64,000 nt of DNA from Deltaproteobacteria bacterium (GTDB taxonomy: Bacteria > Myxococcota_A > Polyangia > HGW-17 > SLPX01). Both the position numbers and the translations under genes were made by a program. The notes beneath the pieces were generated by a model. It did no database searches. It had not been told where the DNA came from and was given only the letters and a program-made list of their open reading frames with translations. The DNA is taken from NCBI GenBank assembly GCA_021162935.1, contig JAGGXR010000074.1, positions 20,444-84,443 of the forward strand. The letters are read 5' to 3'. This document shows, piece by piece, positions 8,108 through 16,696 of this stretch. Every line of letters begins with the position of its first letter. Position 1 is the first letter of the stretch.

Positions 8108-9175
8108 ATGTTCAAGCGTAACACCAGCACCGGGTACCGTCTTTCGAAACGCTCGGTCCAGGTGACCAGGCAGGGCTGGTACTTCATTTTGCTGTCACTC
8201 GGCGTGGGACTGTCGGCCTTGCGCACGGGCAACAACAATCTGTTCCTGGCGCTCGGCACCATGCTTGGGACGATCCTGGTCAGCGGAGCGCTGGCGTCCC
8301 TGAACCTGTCTCGCATCGAGGTCCGACGTCGCCTGCCGAACCACCTACGTTCCTGCACACCGTTTCTGGCGGAGTTGACCCTGCACAACACCAAACGTTG
8401 GCTCCCGTCCTTTGCGATCGAAGTGGAGGACATGGCCCAGGGCCGGCCGCTGGATCGGCGATGTTTCTTTCTGAAGGTGTCGGCGGGGCGCTCGCAGAGC
8501 ACGTCGTACCGGCATGCGTTCTGGCGCCGCGGACGCCAGAGCATGACGGGCACAAGGATTTCGACCTGCTATCCTTTTGGGTTCATTCGTCGGTCGCGGA
8601 TCATCCCAAACCGGCAGGATGTGCTCATCCTACCAAACGCTGTCCGGACGACTGCCAGGCCGAAACAGGGCGCCATGTTCGAGGCGGCCTGGACCAGGGC
8701 ACGGCGCAGCCGACGAGGCGACCCATACAGCCTGCGGCCCTTCCGTATAGGCGATGACCCGTCATCCATCCACCACAAGGCGTCGGCCCATGCGGGGCGC
8801 CCCATCGTGCGCGAATTCGAGGACAGATCCGGACGTCGTGTGGCCATTGTTCTGGACAATCGCTTGATTCTGAAAAGAAGCTATCTGTCGGCGGCCGACG
8901 AGGTCGAGGACGCCATCTCCCGTGCGGCCTTCCTGGCGGAGGACCTCCTTCGCAAGGGGCTCCAGGTCTCGATCATCCACCGCTCGGGGCGGGTTCCGTT
9001 TGGTGCCGGTCCGGAACAACTCGGCATCATCTTGAGACACCTGGCCCTGATGTCGTACGCGGATGGAACCAGCCCGCAGCCGCGCCTGCCCCAAGGCGTG
9101 GCCATCATCCAGGTCGAGCTTGGTTGGACCCAGAGCCAGGAAGGATCACTGAAGCCGCAACAGGAGGCCGCATGA
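8108..9175 (+). CDS. DUF58 domain protein (MoxR-associated)
   Basis: 355 residues from ATG 8108; an in-frame ATG at 7898 would add 70 repeat-rich residues. The N-terminus after about residue 20 has two membrane segments (WYFILLSLGVGLSALRTG..NLFLALGTMLGTILVSGALA) followed by the soluble DUF58 region: GDDPSSIHHKASAHAGRPIVREFED and a vWA-like VAIVLDNR start near residue 240. The stretch just quoted is broken here as GDDPSSIHHKAS and RPIVREFED, the conserved family signature. Its stop overlaps the ATG of the transglutaminase gene (ATGA), the classic translational coupling for this pair. Family members act with MoxR ATPases in envelope functions; the exact role is unknown. Confidence 0.9.
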   Translation: MFKRNTSTGYRLSKRSVQVTRQGWYFILLSLGVGLSALRTGNNNLFLALGTMLGTILVSGALASLNLSRIEVRRRLPNHLRSCTPFLAELTLHNTKRWLPSFAIEVEDMAQGRPLDRRCFFLKVSAGRSQSTSYRHAFWRRGRQSMTGTRISTCYPFGFIRRSRIIPNRQDVLILPNAVRTTARPKQGAMFEAAWTRARRSRRGDPYSLRPFRIGDDPSSIHHKASAHAGRPIVREFEDRSGRRVAIVLDNRLILKRSYLSAADEVEDAISRAAFLAEDLLRKGLQVSIIHRSGRVPFGAGPEQLGIILRHLALMSYADGTSPQPRLPQGVAIIQVELGWTQSQEGSLKPQQEAA

Positions 9176-11481
9176 CCGACGCCTCCACAAACAATGCGTC
9201 TGCAGAAACCGAACGTTCGGGCTTGGGTGTCCAGGTACGTGCCGGGAAGAATGGCCGGGGCATGCGCTTCGACTTTGCGGATCGAATCGCCATCTTCGCC
9301 ATGGCACTGGCCGGTCTGGCGTCGGTGCTGTCCAGTGGACGCCTGTCCGGTCCGCCTGCCATGCTGTTGATCGGAGCGACGATCGTAGCCTGGTTCGTGC
9401 CCGAACGGGTCATGGTGCGCCGCTCGTGGATTCTGGGTTGGACCCTCGTCACGGTGGCGATCCTGTTCCTCTGCACGGTGAATGCTGCGGTCACCGGATC
9501 CCTCATCCAATCGGCGGTGTGGTTCATCCTGTCGCTCACCACGATCAAGCTGTACAACCGAGCCAAGGCAGTGGATCGGTTCCACCTTTACATCACGACC
9601 CTCATGTCGGTGGTGGGGGCAGCCTCGCTCAACATGGGGCCGTCGTACCTCGTGTTCCTGATCCTGCATACGATCGCAGCAGTCTGGGTACTCATTCTGT
9701 ACGAACTCAGACGGGAAATGGAGACGAGCCATCTCGTGCTCCATGCCGGCCCTTCATCGAGCCATCGCATCGACCCGGAACGGGTCTTTCGATCCAAGCG
9801 AATCGTGGGGCCCGTCTTCTTCGCAGCCACGAGCCTGGCTGCCTTGGCCGTGTTCCTGTTCACTGGGCTGACCTTCGTCATCTTCCCGCGCATGGGCCTG
9901 GCCGGCCACGCAATGGCCTCAGGCGGGCTCCAGGCCGGATTCGGTGGGGACGTGGCCCTGAACCAGCACGGCCTCATCCGGGACAACCCGACCGTGGTCA
10001 TGCGCGTGACGTTCCAGCCGAACCTGCCTCCCGAGGTGCTCGATAGAATCCTGTGGCGTGGGGTCACCTATGACCGGTACGAAGCAGGCCGTTGGAATCG
10101 CAGCAGGAGCATGGCGCCAACGGCCATGATCGACGAGCACACGCTGTGCAAGCCGCACCGTCGCGACCAGGTGGTACGCCAGTCCATCCTCCTGTCCGGA
10201 GCCACGGGCACGATTCTGGTGGCGGCGCACCGCGTGCTCGCCATCGAACCGAGCCGGTCAGGCACCCCATGGTTTTTACAGACGAAGCCAGGTCAGGTCT
10301 TTCTGACGTCCAACCTCGCGGCGGCCCGACGCTATCGGGCCTGGTCCCTGATCCGCCTCGCCGCTGACCCCGACCGATCCCTGCCGGCCGACCCATGTTT
10401 CGAAGACTCATGGACTTCCATTCCTCTGCTGGCGGACCGTCGGGCCTACCTCGCCCTGCCCGACGACCTCGGGCCGCGCTTCTACGCGCTGGTCGGGCGG
10501 CTCACCCGACGTGCCTTCCAGAACCACCGAGCCGCTCTGTCCTCGGGTGGAAGTCTTCGAGGCAGTGCGGAGGACCGCATCCGTGCGGCAATGGCTTACC
10601 TTGCGCCCAAGCACGGCTTTCGATATACGAGGCGGCTCGTCAAGACCCCCAAGGGGGCGGACCCGGTCGTCCACTTCCTCCTCAAGACAAAGGCCGGCCA
10701 TTGCGAGTACTTCGCATCGGGGCTCGCCCTGCTGCTGCGGGCCATGCGGATTCCGACCCGCCTCGTCACCGGATTCGTTGGGGGACGTTGGAACCCGTAC
10801 GGACATTACCTCGCCGTCCGCGAAGGCGACGCCCATGCCTGGGTCGAGGCATGGCTCCCCCACAAAGGCTGGGTCGCCCTGGACCCCACCCCGCCCGCTG
10901 GTCGGCACCCAGTGGTGCATCGCGGAGCCTGGTACCGACTCCAGCTTTGGCTCGACACCTTCCGACGAGCCTACCTGCGCTGGATCCTGGACTACGATGT
11001 GGGCTCCCAGATCGCGATCCTGCAGCGGCTGTGGCGAACACCGAGACAGTGGCGCACTGCGGTTGTCCTGTCCTTCGGAGGCCTCATCGTCATCGTGCTC
11101 CTGGTCAAACTCATGGGCCGGAGCCGACAGGATCCGAACCGAAAAAGAACGCCGCGAGCGCCGAGCCCGGCGATCCGCGTCTACCACAGGATGCTACGAG
11201 CCCTGGAACGTCGCGCCGGGCCGAGGCGCGCAGGAACCACGCCACTCGAATACGTCAACGGACTGCCGACCTGGCTCCACTCCGTGGCGCAGGCAGCCCA
11301 ACGGGCCACCGAGACCTACTATGAACTGCGGTATGCACCTTCTGGCTCGGACGGTTCGGGGGGCCAGCGCCGTTCGCTGAGCCGCATCGATGAAGAGCGT
11401 GGAGACGCCGAGCGACGCCTCACCGGCCAAGTCGAAGAGGTCCTGGCCGGTCTGCGCCGTCTCAAACCCACGAAATCATAA
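9172..11481 (+). CDS. TgpA-like membrane transglutaminase/protease
   Basis: 769 residues. The start at 9172 overlaps the DUF58 stop and is preceded by CAGGAGG. Several membrane segments occupy residues about 35-240. The periplasmic transglutaminase core has GHCEYFASGLALLLRAMRIPTRLV with catalytic Cys about 511, GDAHAWVEAW with His about 555, and LDPTPP with Asp about 571, so the triad is intact. A further membrane helix near residue 640 is followed by a DUF4129-like C-terminal domain (TPLEYVNGLPTWL). This is the usual architecture of TgpA in Pseudomonas and relatives. Its papain-like fold and the two nearby inhibitory serpins make a protease-inhibitor relationship conceivable, but that is inference. 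For clarity, the quoted core has the parts GHCEYFASG and MRIPTRLV. Confidence 0.92.
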   Translation: MTDASTNNASAETERSGLGVQVRAGKNGRGMRFDFADRIAIFAMALAGLASVLSSGRLSGPPAMLLIGATIVAWFVPERVMVRRSWILGWTLVTVAILFLCTVNAAVTGSLIQSAVWFILSLTTIKLYNRAKAVDRFHLYITTLMSVVGAASLNMGPSYLVFLILHTIAAVWVLILYELRREMETSHLVLHAGPSSSHRIDPERVFRSKRIVGPVFFAATSLAALAVFLFTGLTFVIFPRMGLAGHAMASGGLQAGFGGDVALNQHGLIRDNPTVVMRVTFQPNLPPEVLDRILWRGVTYDRYEAGRWNRSRSMAPTAMIDEHTLCKPHRRDQVVRQSILLSGATGTILVAAHRVLAIEPSRSGTPWFLQTKPGQVFLTSNLAAARRYRAWSLIRLAADPDRSLPADPCFEDSWTSIPLLADRRAYLALPDDLGPRFYALVGRLTRRAFQNHRAALSSGGSLRGSAEDRIRAAMAYLAPKHGFRYTRRLVKTPKGADPVVHFLLKTKAGHCEYFASGLALLLRAMRIPTRLVTGFVGGRWNPYGHYLAVREGDAHAWVEAWLPHKGWVALDPTPPAGRHPVVHRGAWYRLQLWLDTFRRAYLRWILDYDVGSQIAILQRLWRTPRQWRTAVVLSFGGLIVIVLLVKLMGRSRQDPNRKRTPRAPSPAIRVYHRMLRALERRAGPRRAGTTPLEYVNGLPTWLHSVAQAAQRATETYYELRYAPSGSDGSGGQRRSLSRIDEERGDAERRLTGQVEEVLAGLRRLKPTKS

Positions 11482-11574
11482 CGACGTCTACGGAAACTCA
11501 GTCCATGATGGGTGGTCGGGCTGGCGCTGTTTGTCGGGCTGGAAGGTTTGAAACTCGATCACGAAGAAAGGTCG

Positions 11575-13257
11575 TCAACGAGAGACGTCGGCATAGGCGC
11601 CGATGTCTTCGAACCCTCCACCTGAAGTGGGATGGAGAAAATCAGACGAATCGGGATCCGTGCTGATAAACGTCACGTCCCCTTCCCTGTTCCAGGAATT
11701 GTCGTCAAAAGTCCCCGATGAGGAATGGAGCCTTCCTCCGTCCGCCGCCAGGGCGATGTTGTGGTCCAGGGTCGTCGTGTCTCCAGACGCAAACTCGACC
11801 GCCCCGTTATGATAGGACGTGTTGTAGGAAAAGGTCACGTCCACGCCAGAGTTGTACGTAAAACCCCGTTTGACGTTCTCATAGGCGATGCAATGCGCCA
11901 CCACGGCACCTTCGGAGGGTGGCTGACCTCCGGCCTTGAAGCCGTTCCCGTTCCCATTCGTGCCATAGCCGTTGGAATACGCCATGCTGAACGCAAAAGT
12001 CGTGTGGGTGGAACGCCAGCAATCAAACCCGTCGTCCGAGTTGTGGTAGGAAAGACAATGTTTTATGACATTTCCTTCGCCCGACGAGATGGAAACCCCA
12101 TCTGCATTGTCTCCGTCGTTGAACCCCGGAATAGCTGTCCCTTCGTCGTAATTGTCGTGCACGATACAATTGCGAAGCACATTGTAGGATCCATATGCGC
12201 CGTAAGGGAATTCATCGTAGGGGCTGACGATCTGGATTCCAGTCAGGCCGTTATGATGGCTTTCTATGCCGTCGACCAAGTTATGACAGCCACGAATATA
12301 GAGTCCCTGTCGCGGCATATTGCGAATCTCGATACGCCTGAAGACATTGTAGTGGGCATAGATCCGGAGAAAAACGTCGTCGCCCACGTTATTGCTCGCC
12401 CCGTCCAGTATGGCCTGTTCACCGGGATAGCTCTCGAATACGATGGGATGGTCCTCAGTGCCGTCCACACGGAGATTCCAAGAATGATCGATGTCGTAGA
12501 CACCGTCGCGCAAAAAAACCACGTCTCCCGGTTCGACGACGTCCAGGACCGTCCAGAGATCACAGGGATGGGCCTCGGTGCAGTCGGTGCCCTCGCCGTC
12601 TGGCGCAACGAACAAGGTACCGTCTGCAACCGGCGTCGAATCCGTGGGCAAAGGACCGATGGTCTGATCGTCCGACACACATGACAGTTCGTCGGCATGA
12701 TAACCATCTTCGCATTCGCAGGCGGCCTGGCCGTCGGTCACCACGCAAGTCCCATGCCCCGAACAGTCCACGCCGTCACAAGTATCGGCGGCATCCTCCA
12801 GGCAGGCAAGGCCTTCGGCATGGTAGCCGTCCTCGCATTCGCAGGCGGCCTGCCCATCGGTCACCACGCAAGTCCCGTGTCCCGAGCAGTCCACGCCGTC
12901 ACAAGTATCGGCCGTATCCTCCAGGCAGGCAAGGCCTTCGGCATGGTAGCCGTCCTCGCATTCGCACGAGGCCTGGCCGTCGGTCACAACACAGGTTCCA
13001 TGCCCTGAACAATTCTGCCCGATGCATGCATCGGGAACGACACAAATTCGCTCCTCGTTGCATTCCAGGCCCACCTCGCAGGTACCGTCCTCGAAACAAG
13101 CCTCCCCTTCCTGCCCCTTGCCCGGACCAGAGCCGGAATCATCGGAACAGGCACCGATCAGACCCAGGCCCGCAGCACCCCAAACCAACATGGGGACCAT
13201 CAGCCCCCACAAAAAACCACCTGTCGCCCGCCTACGAGATTCGATCTTCCTGTGCAT
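11575..13257 (-). CDS. Lipoprotein with three EGF-like repeats and a parallel beta-helix (pectate-lyase-like) domain
   Basis: 560 residues from ATG 13257 (GGGAG about 9 bases upstream; ATG 13288-13290 is an alternative 11 codons earlier). The signal peptide ends GLGLIGAC. A short Cys-rich segment (CFEDGTCEVGLECNEERIC) precedes three near-identical EGF-like modules of 41 residues (CSGHGTCVVTDGQ.ACECEDGYHAE). The C-terminal half starts GTLFVAPDGEGTDC and has LWTVLDVVEPGDVVFLRDGVY, the typical start of family 9 pectate-lyase/DUF1565-like right-handed beta-helices, with many short N/D/G-rich coils. A polysaccharide-binding or lyase role at the cell surface is plausible; catalytic residues cannot be assigned. 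It stands alone on the minus strand. The quoted LWTVL stretch is one residue-rich signature and not longer than shown. Confidence 0.82.
   Translation of the reverse strand: MHRKIESRRRATGGFLWGLMVPMLVWGAAGLGLIGACSDDSGSGPGKGQEGEACFEDGTCEVGLECNEERICVVPDACIGQNCSGHGTCVVTDGQASCECEDGYHAEGLACLEDTADTCDGVDCSGHGTCVVTDGQAACECEDGYHAEGLACLEDAADTCDGVDCSGHGTCVVTDGQAACECEDGYHADELSCVSDDQTIGPLPTDSTPVADGTLFVAPDGEGTDCTEAHPCDLWTVLDVVEPGDVVFLRDGVYDIDHSWNLRVDGTEDHPIVFESYPGEQAILDGASNNVGDDVFLRIYAHYNVFRRIEIRNMPRQGLYIRGCHNLVDGIESHHNGLTGIQIVSPYDEFPYGAYGSYNVLRNCIVHDNYDEGTAIPGFNDGDNADGVSISSGEGNVIKHCLSYHNSDDGFDCWRSTHTTFAFSMAYSNGYGTNGNGNGFKAGGQPPSEGAVVAHCIAYENVKRGFTYNSGVDVTFSYNTSYHNGAVEFASGDTTTLDHNIALAADGGRLHSSSGTFDDNSWNREGDVTFISTDPDSSDFLHPTSGGGFEDIGAYADVSR
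12680..13048 (-). repeat. 123-bp tandem repeat encoding EGF-like modules
   Basis: Three copies, 123 bp each, are seen as recurring GTCCTCGCATTCGCA on the plus strand at about 12706, 12829 and 12952. The second and third are almost identical at nucleotide level. The period matches the 41-residue protein module, so copy number could change by recombination without breaking the frame. Confidence 0.8.
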
Positions 13258-13610
13258 GACACCGCTCCCTTTTTTTCTGGACCGACACATATTCCTTGAG
13301 AGGACCGCATTCGCGGTTTTTCTCCTTCATGCGACCAACCTAATTCCCCATCACTTTATCCCAGGTCAATCGTCTGGGCCAGATCAGGTTTTGCGGAAAA
13401 GAACAGGGCTACGACCACAAAAAATGCCAACTGTGGGAGACAGTCCCATTGCGGCAGACTGGTGCAAAGAGAATCGTCTGTGGTTTCGTCGTGTCCTCAT
13501 TATCTTGGTCCTTGTCTTGTCAGGTGGTCTGAGGGCAGAAAGTGACGAGCAGGATTTCGGACCAATGGCCCAACCCCGGTCGGGCACATGGTTTACGGAA
13601 ACAGACTCCT
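13258..13610. other. Spacer between two minus-strand lipoprotein genes
   Basis: No gene recognised. It should carry the promoter of the EGF/beta-helix gene. A small hairpin followed by T residues on the plus strand (ACCGC ATTC GCGGT TTTT, about 13304-13321) is present, but no plus-strand gene ends here, so it is not called a terminator. Confidence 0.4.
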
Positions 13611-14450
13611 CTACTCTTGGATGCGCGAGCCGAGAAAGACCATGTCTCCCCATCCTTCCGGATCATTGGAACCGGCTCCAGTGCTGTTCCACCAAAAATC
13701 CTGCCGATATTCGTCATTGAACCTGTCGTTGAGAGAAACGTCCATCCCCCAAATGTCACCGGCTCTGGGAGGATCGATGCCCATATCGGACCATGACAGG
13801 AAAAACTCAATGCGATATCCTTGGTCCACGTCCGAGCGGTCATTGACCGTCCCTTCCATGATGACGGCGATTGACAGATTTGGATCCCAGGATTTCTCTC
13901 CGTCGCCCGAGTCCGTGGTGACCCCCATGATCGAGACAATGATGTGGAAGTCACCTGGTTGGCCATGGTCGGTTCCACCATTATTTTCCGTGTCCAGCAT
14001 CAAATCAAACCCATCGTCCTTCCAGGTTTCTCCTTCGTGTTCCGTTTCTATCGCGCTCAGTTCATGATCCTGTGCTTCGATACCCAGATAGAGCCCGGTG
14101 GCGTCCCATAGGTATCGGCATTCGGACATGGCTCCCGTCAGTTCGTTGGCCAACAGGATGCGCTGTGCCCCTTCGTATTCGTCCAGATTTCCGTCGATGA
14201 GGGGAGTCCTATCAGCGTGCCTGACGAAATATCGCGTCGCGACCCGACAATCCCCGGAGCATCCGTCGCCGTCGAGTTGATTGCCGTCGTCGCAGGCTTC
14301 GTTTTCATCCACCAGACCGTCCCCACAGGTGATCGGTTTGGGGAATTTCAGATTACAAGCAACCAGAGATACGAAAGCAAGGAGGAAGAGCAGGAGCCCT
14401 GCGGATGCTCTCCGTGGAATATTGTTGCCTGTCTGGTACGATCCTGACAT
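13611..14450 (-). CDS. Lipoprotein with one Cys-rich DUF4215-type repeat and a CBM9-like domain
   Basis: 279 residues from ATG 14450 (a GTG at 14477 would add nine). Neither start has a clear ribosome binding site. The signal peptide ends FVSLVAC. One Myxococcus-type Cys repeat follows (CGDGLVDENEACDDGN..DGDGCSGDC). The rest, beginning TPLIDGNLDEYEGAQRI, matches the pattern of family 9 carbohydrate-binding-like domains (PLIDGxLDExW... LYLGIEAQD... DDGFDLMLDTENN... GYRIEFFLSW). Binding of a surface or environmental polysaccharide is a reasonable inference. It follows the EGF/beta-helix lipoprotein gene on the same strand, 350 bases apart, and both may be surface glycan-interacting proteins. 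Confidence 0.75.
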   Translation of the reverse strand: MSGSYQTGNNIPRRASAGLLLFLLAFVSLVACNLKFPKPITCGDGLVDENEACDDGNQLDGDGCSGDCRVATRYFVRHADRTPLIDGNLDEYEGAQRILLANELTGAMSECRYLWDATGLYLGIEAQDHELSAIETEHEGETWKDDGFDLMLDTENNGGTDHGQPGDFHIIVSIMGVTTDSGDGEKSWDPNLSIAVIMEGTVNDRSDVDQGYRIEFFLSWSDMGIDPPRAGDIWGMDVSLNDRFNDEYRQDFWWNSTGAGSNDPEGWGDMVFLGSRIQE

Positions 14451-14579
14451 GGACTTTGTTTTTTGGTGTTTTTCCACTAAATTTTACACATATCAGTTGG
14501 TGTCCATGCGTGTTCGTTTAGGATGAAAAATTTGACTGATTTTACGGAACCTGTCAAGGACAGCACTTCCCCCAAATCC

Positions 14580-14870
14580 AGGGATCAAAAAAGCGGAAGA
14601 CGTGCTCGACGCCGCCGAAGGGAGGCTTGGCGTAGACGTCCCAGTCGGTCCGGTAGAGCCCGGTCGCGAAAGCCGATCCACGCGAGCGGATCGGCCAACT
14701 CGGCGGTGCTGCCGGCCAGATCGAGCTTGCCGAGGACGTTGACCGGGAGGATGTGGCGCTCACGCCCTGCAACCCAGCGCATGCCGCCTGGCGAATGGTC
14801 GCCTCGAACAGGTCCTCGACCCGGTGGAGACTCGGCTGTTCTTCGGGCCACGGCATGAGGGCATTCATGC
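14580..14870 (-). pseudogene. Remnant of an IS91-family (Y2) transposase
   Basis: Translation of the minus strand gives LPVNVLGKLDLAGSTAELAD in one frame (about 14701-14757) and TDWDVYAKPPFGGVEHVFRF in another (about 14590-14655). Both segments, in this order, match the conserved core of IS91-type transposases (...AGSTAALADP... LYRKDWVVYAKPPFGGPEQVL). The frame changes between them, an internal stretch is missing, and neither the N-terminal zinc-binding part nor the HUH and tyrosine motifs are present. It is therefore a decayed fragment, probably inactive, and a sign of past insertion beside the lipoprotein genes. Confidence 0.7.
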
Positions 14871-15184
14871 GTTGTCCTACGTGCCATAATGGCACGAATG
14901 CACATGAGACCAGAGACAAGTTGTCATCCGAATCGTCGGAAACAGAAATGGCACTTGAGATGAGGACGGTCGCTCTGCGGCCCGGGGCGGCACTTTGCGA
15001 GTCCATGGCGCGCCGCGTACCAGATCCGTTCGGGATGCTGTTTGCTCCGGCATCGAGCTTGCATATATTATGGGGCTGGTATAGACGAGGCTTTCACGGT
15101 ATGGAGCAACAAGGACCAACTGGATGCTGAAACGAATCGAACAGCGCAATGGAGCACCCAGGAAGGGTTCATGATGGAGCAGGT
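14871..15184. other. Spacer upstream of the CFI-box gene
   Basis: No gene supported. It contains the putative promoter at 15042-15069 and may include further decayed insertion-sequence DNA, which could not be recognised. Confidence 0.4.
15042..15069 (+). promoter_or_regulatory. Candidate sigma-70-type promoter of the CFI-box/truA run
   Basis: TTGCTC (15042-15047) and TATATT (15064-15069) are separated by 16 bases in an otherwise GC-rich region, about 115 bases before the start at 15185. Each box differs from consensus, so this is a guess from spacing and composition. Confidence 0.3.
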
Positions 15185-16696
15185 ATGAAGATTCTACGAA
15201 TAGCGGCCCTGGCGGCGGCCCTGATCGTGCTTGGAGCCCCCCTGGCCCGGGCCCAACAATTCACGTTCAAAGAATACAATGGCCAGGATGACGATGACCT
15301 GAGCGACGTGGAGCTGACCAAGTTTTTCAACATGGCCCGATGTCTCTGCGATGCCGATGACCCGACCCTGCCTACGAGCTTCTACGTAAAAGTCGGTTCA
15401 CCCGGCCCCTACCAGGATCAGGACGTGTACTTCCTGCTGGGTGACAATTGTGACACGGACACGAACCGGCCGAACTGCCACGAATTCAACTCGATCAACT
15501 ACTCGAACTTCAACGTCGATCGAACCCTCTATCTGCCGGTGAACTGGATCGTGGATCCGGTCGATGGGCAGTGCAAGCAGGTCCGGGACGGTTCCACCCT
15601 ATTTCTGTTCATGACCCCTGAAAAGGATACGGCCGTGGCCACGTACGCCATCGAAAACGTGGACACCCAGTCGCCGGATCCACCCACCGTGACCTCGGTG
15701 ACGAGCGGCGAATCGGCTCTGAACGTCCATTGGGATCGGCCCACGACGAACGACGAGGACATCGCCTATTTCGACGTGCTCTGTGAGGTAAACGGCCAGG
15801 CCCCCTCGGTGTCGTCCAGTTCGCTGGCGGACTGGGTGGGCACCGAAGAAATCTGTGGCAAGACCCTGACCCCCGAGGACATCCAAACCACCGACGGAGG
15901 GGTGGACGCTGGCCTGGACGGTGGCGTCGATGGATCTGCGGACCTGGACGGTGGCGTCGATGGATCTGCGGACCTGGACGGCGGCGTGGATGGATCTGTG
16001 GACGCCAGCATGCAGCCACCTGCAGCCGATGGTGCCGCCGATGACGGCGCCAGCCAAGCAGATGGCGGCGCTGGAGACGCTTCTGCGGCATCGTGCTTCG
16101 GCACCCTCGCGGAAGGCGACTGGCCCAAGGCCTGCTTCGTGTGCGGCTCGGCCGGGCCGACAGCCACGGACCTGCGCATCTCGGGCCTGCCCAACGGCGT
16201 GGACGTCCAGATGGCCGTGGTCGCTGTGGATACCAACGGGAACCCAAGCCTCGTCTCGAACGTGATGACGGGCACCCCCATGCCCACCAACGACTTCGCC
16301 GAGCATTACAGTGAAGCCGGCGGCAAAGGAGACGCTGGTTTCTGTTTCGTGGCCACCGTTGCCTACGGGTCCTACGACCATCCAAATGTACGCATCCTGC
16401 GACGTTGGCGCGACGGCGTGCTCCTCCACTCGGGCTGGGGTCGAGCCTTCGTGCGCTGGTACTACCGCAACGGGCGCCGCCTGGCGGCCCCATTCCATGG
16501 CCGGCCATGGGCCAGGGCCCTACTCAGAGCGGCCCTGCTGCCCCTGGTAGCCATCGCCTATCTCTGGACGAACCTGGGCAGTGCGGTGCTGGCCTTCGCC
16601 TTCTTCACCATGCTCGCCGGCCTGCTCTTTTGGCGCCGGAGGCGACGATTGCTCCGCGCGGTCGCTGTTCGTTCCACCAAGGGAGATGCATCATGA
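15185..16696 (+). CDS. Secreted protein with fibronectin-like domain, Asp/Gly repeats and CFI-box C-terminal anchor
   Basis: 503 residues; the start at 15185 follows GGAGCAGG and opens a clean signal peptide (MKILRIAALAAALIVLG..ARA). Residues about 30-160 are an extracellular domain with several cysteines, then a fibronectin III-like segment (DPPTVTSVTSGESALNVHWD). An Asp/Gly-rich linker made of three 30-bp repeats follows (LDGGVDGSAD). The C-terminus has CFVATVAYGSYDHPNVRILR and a terminal membrane helix with a basic RRRRR tail, the CFI-box-CTERM pattern (CFIATAAYGS) of myxobacterial surface proteins. Its stop overlaps the next start (ATGA). The pair with the following barrel gene resembles a conserved myxobacterial gene pair (MXAN_2561/2562 type, recalled from memory). 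Confidence 0.75.
   Translation: MKILRIAALAAALIVLGAPLARAQQFTFKEYNGQDDDDLSDVELTKFFNMARCLCDADDPTLPTSFYVKVGSPGPYQDQDVYFLLGDNCDTDTNRPNCHEFNSINYSNFNVDRTLYLPVNWIVDPVDGQCKQVRDGSTLFLFMTPEKDTAVATYAIENVDTQSPDPPTVTSVTSGESALNVHWDRPTTNDEDIAYFDVLCEVNGQAPSVSSSSLADWVGTEEICGKTLTPEDIQTTDGGVDAGLDGGVDGSADLDGGVDGSADLDGGVDGSVDASMQPPAADGAADDGASQADGGAGDASAASCFGTLAEGDWPKACFVCGSAGPTATDLRISGLPNGVDVQMAVVAVDTNGNPSLVSNVMTGTPMPTNDFAEHYSEAGGKGDAGFCFVATVAYGSYDHPNVRILRRWRDGVLLHSGWGRAFVRWYYRNGRRLAAPFHGRPWARALLRAALLPLVAIAYLWTNLGSAVLAFAFFTMLAGLLFWRRRRRLLRAVAVRSTKGDAS
15914..16003 (+). repeat. 30-bp in-frame tandem repeat (three units)
   Basis: Units at 15914-15943, 15944-15973 and 15974-16003 start CTGGACGGTGGCGTCGATGG; the first two are identical and the third differs at a few positions. 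They encode an LDGGVDGSAD spacer in the CFI-box protein. Confidence 0.9.

Noticed and set aside
11725..12684. 319-residue plus-strand open frame opposite the beta-helix lipoprotein gene
   Set aside because: The sequence has no recognisable family and the minus strand is clearly coding.
13303..13323. Rho-independent terminator on the plus strand (ACCGC-ATTC-GCGGT-TTTT)
   Set aside because: The stem is only five pairs and no plus-strand gene ends upstream; both flanking genes are on the minus strand.
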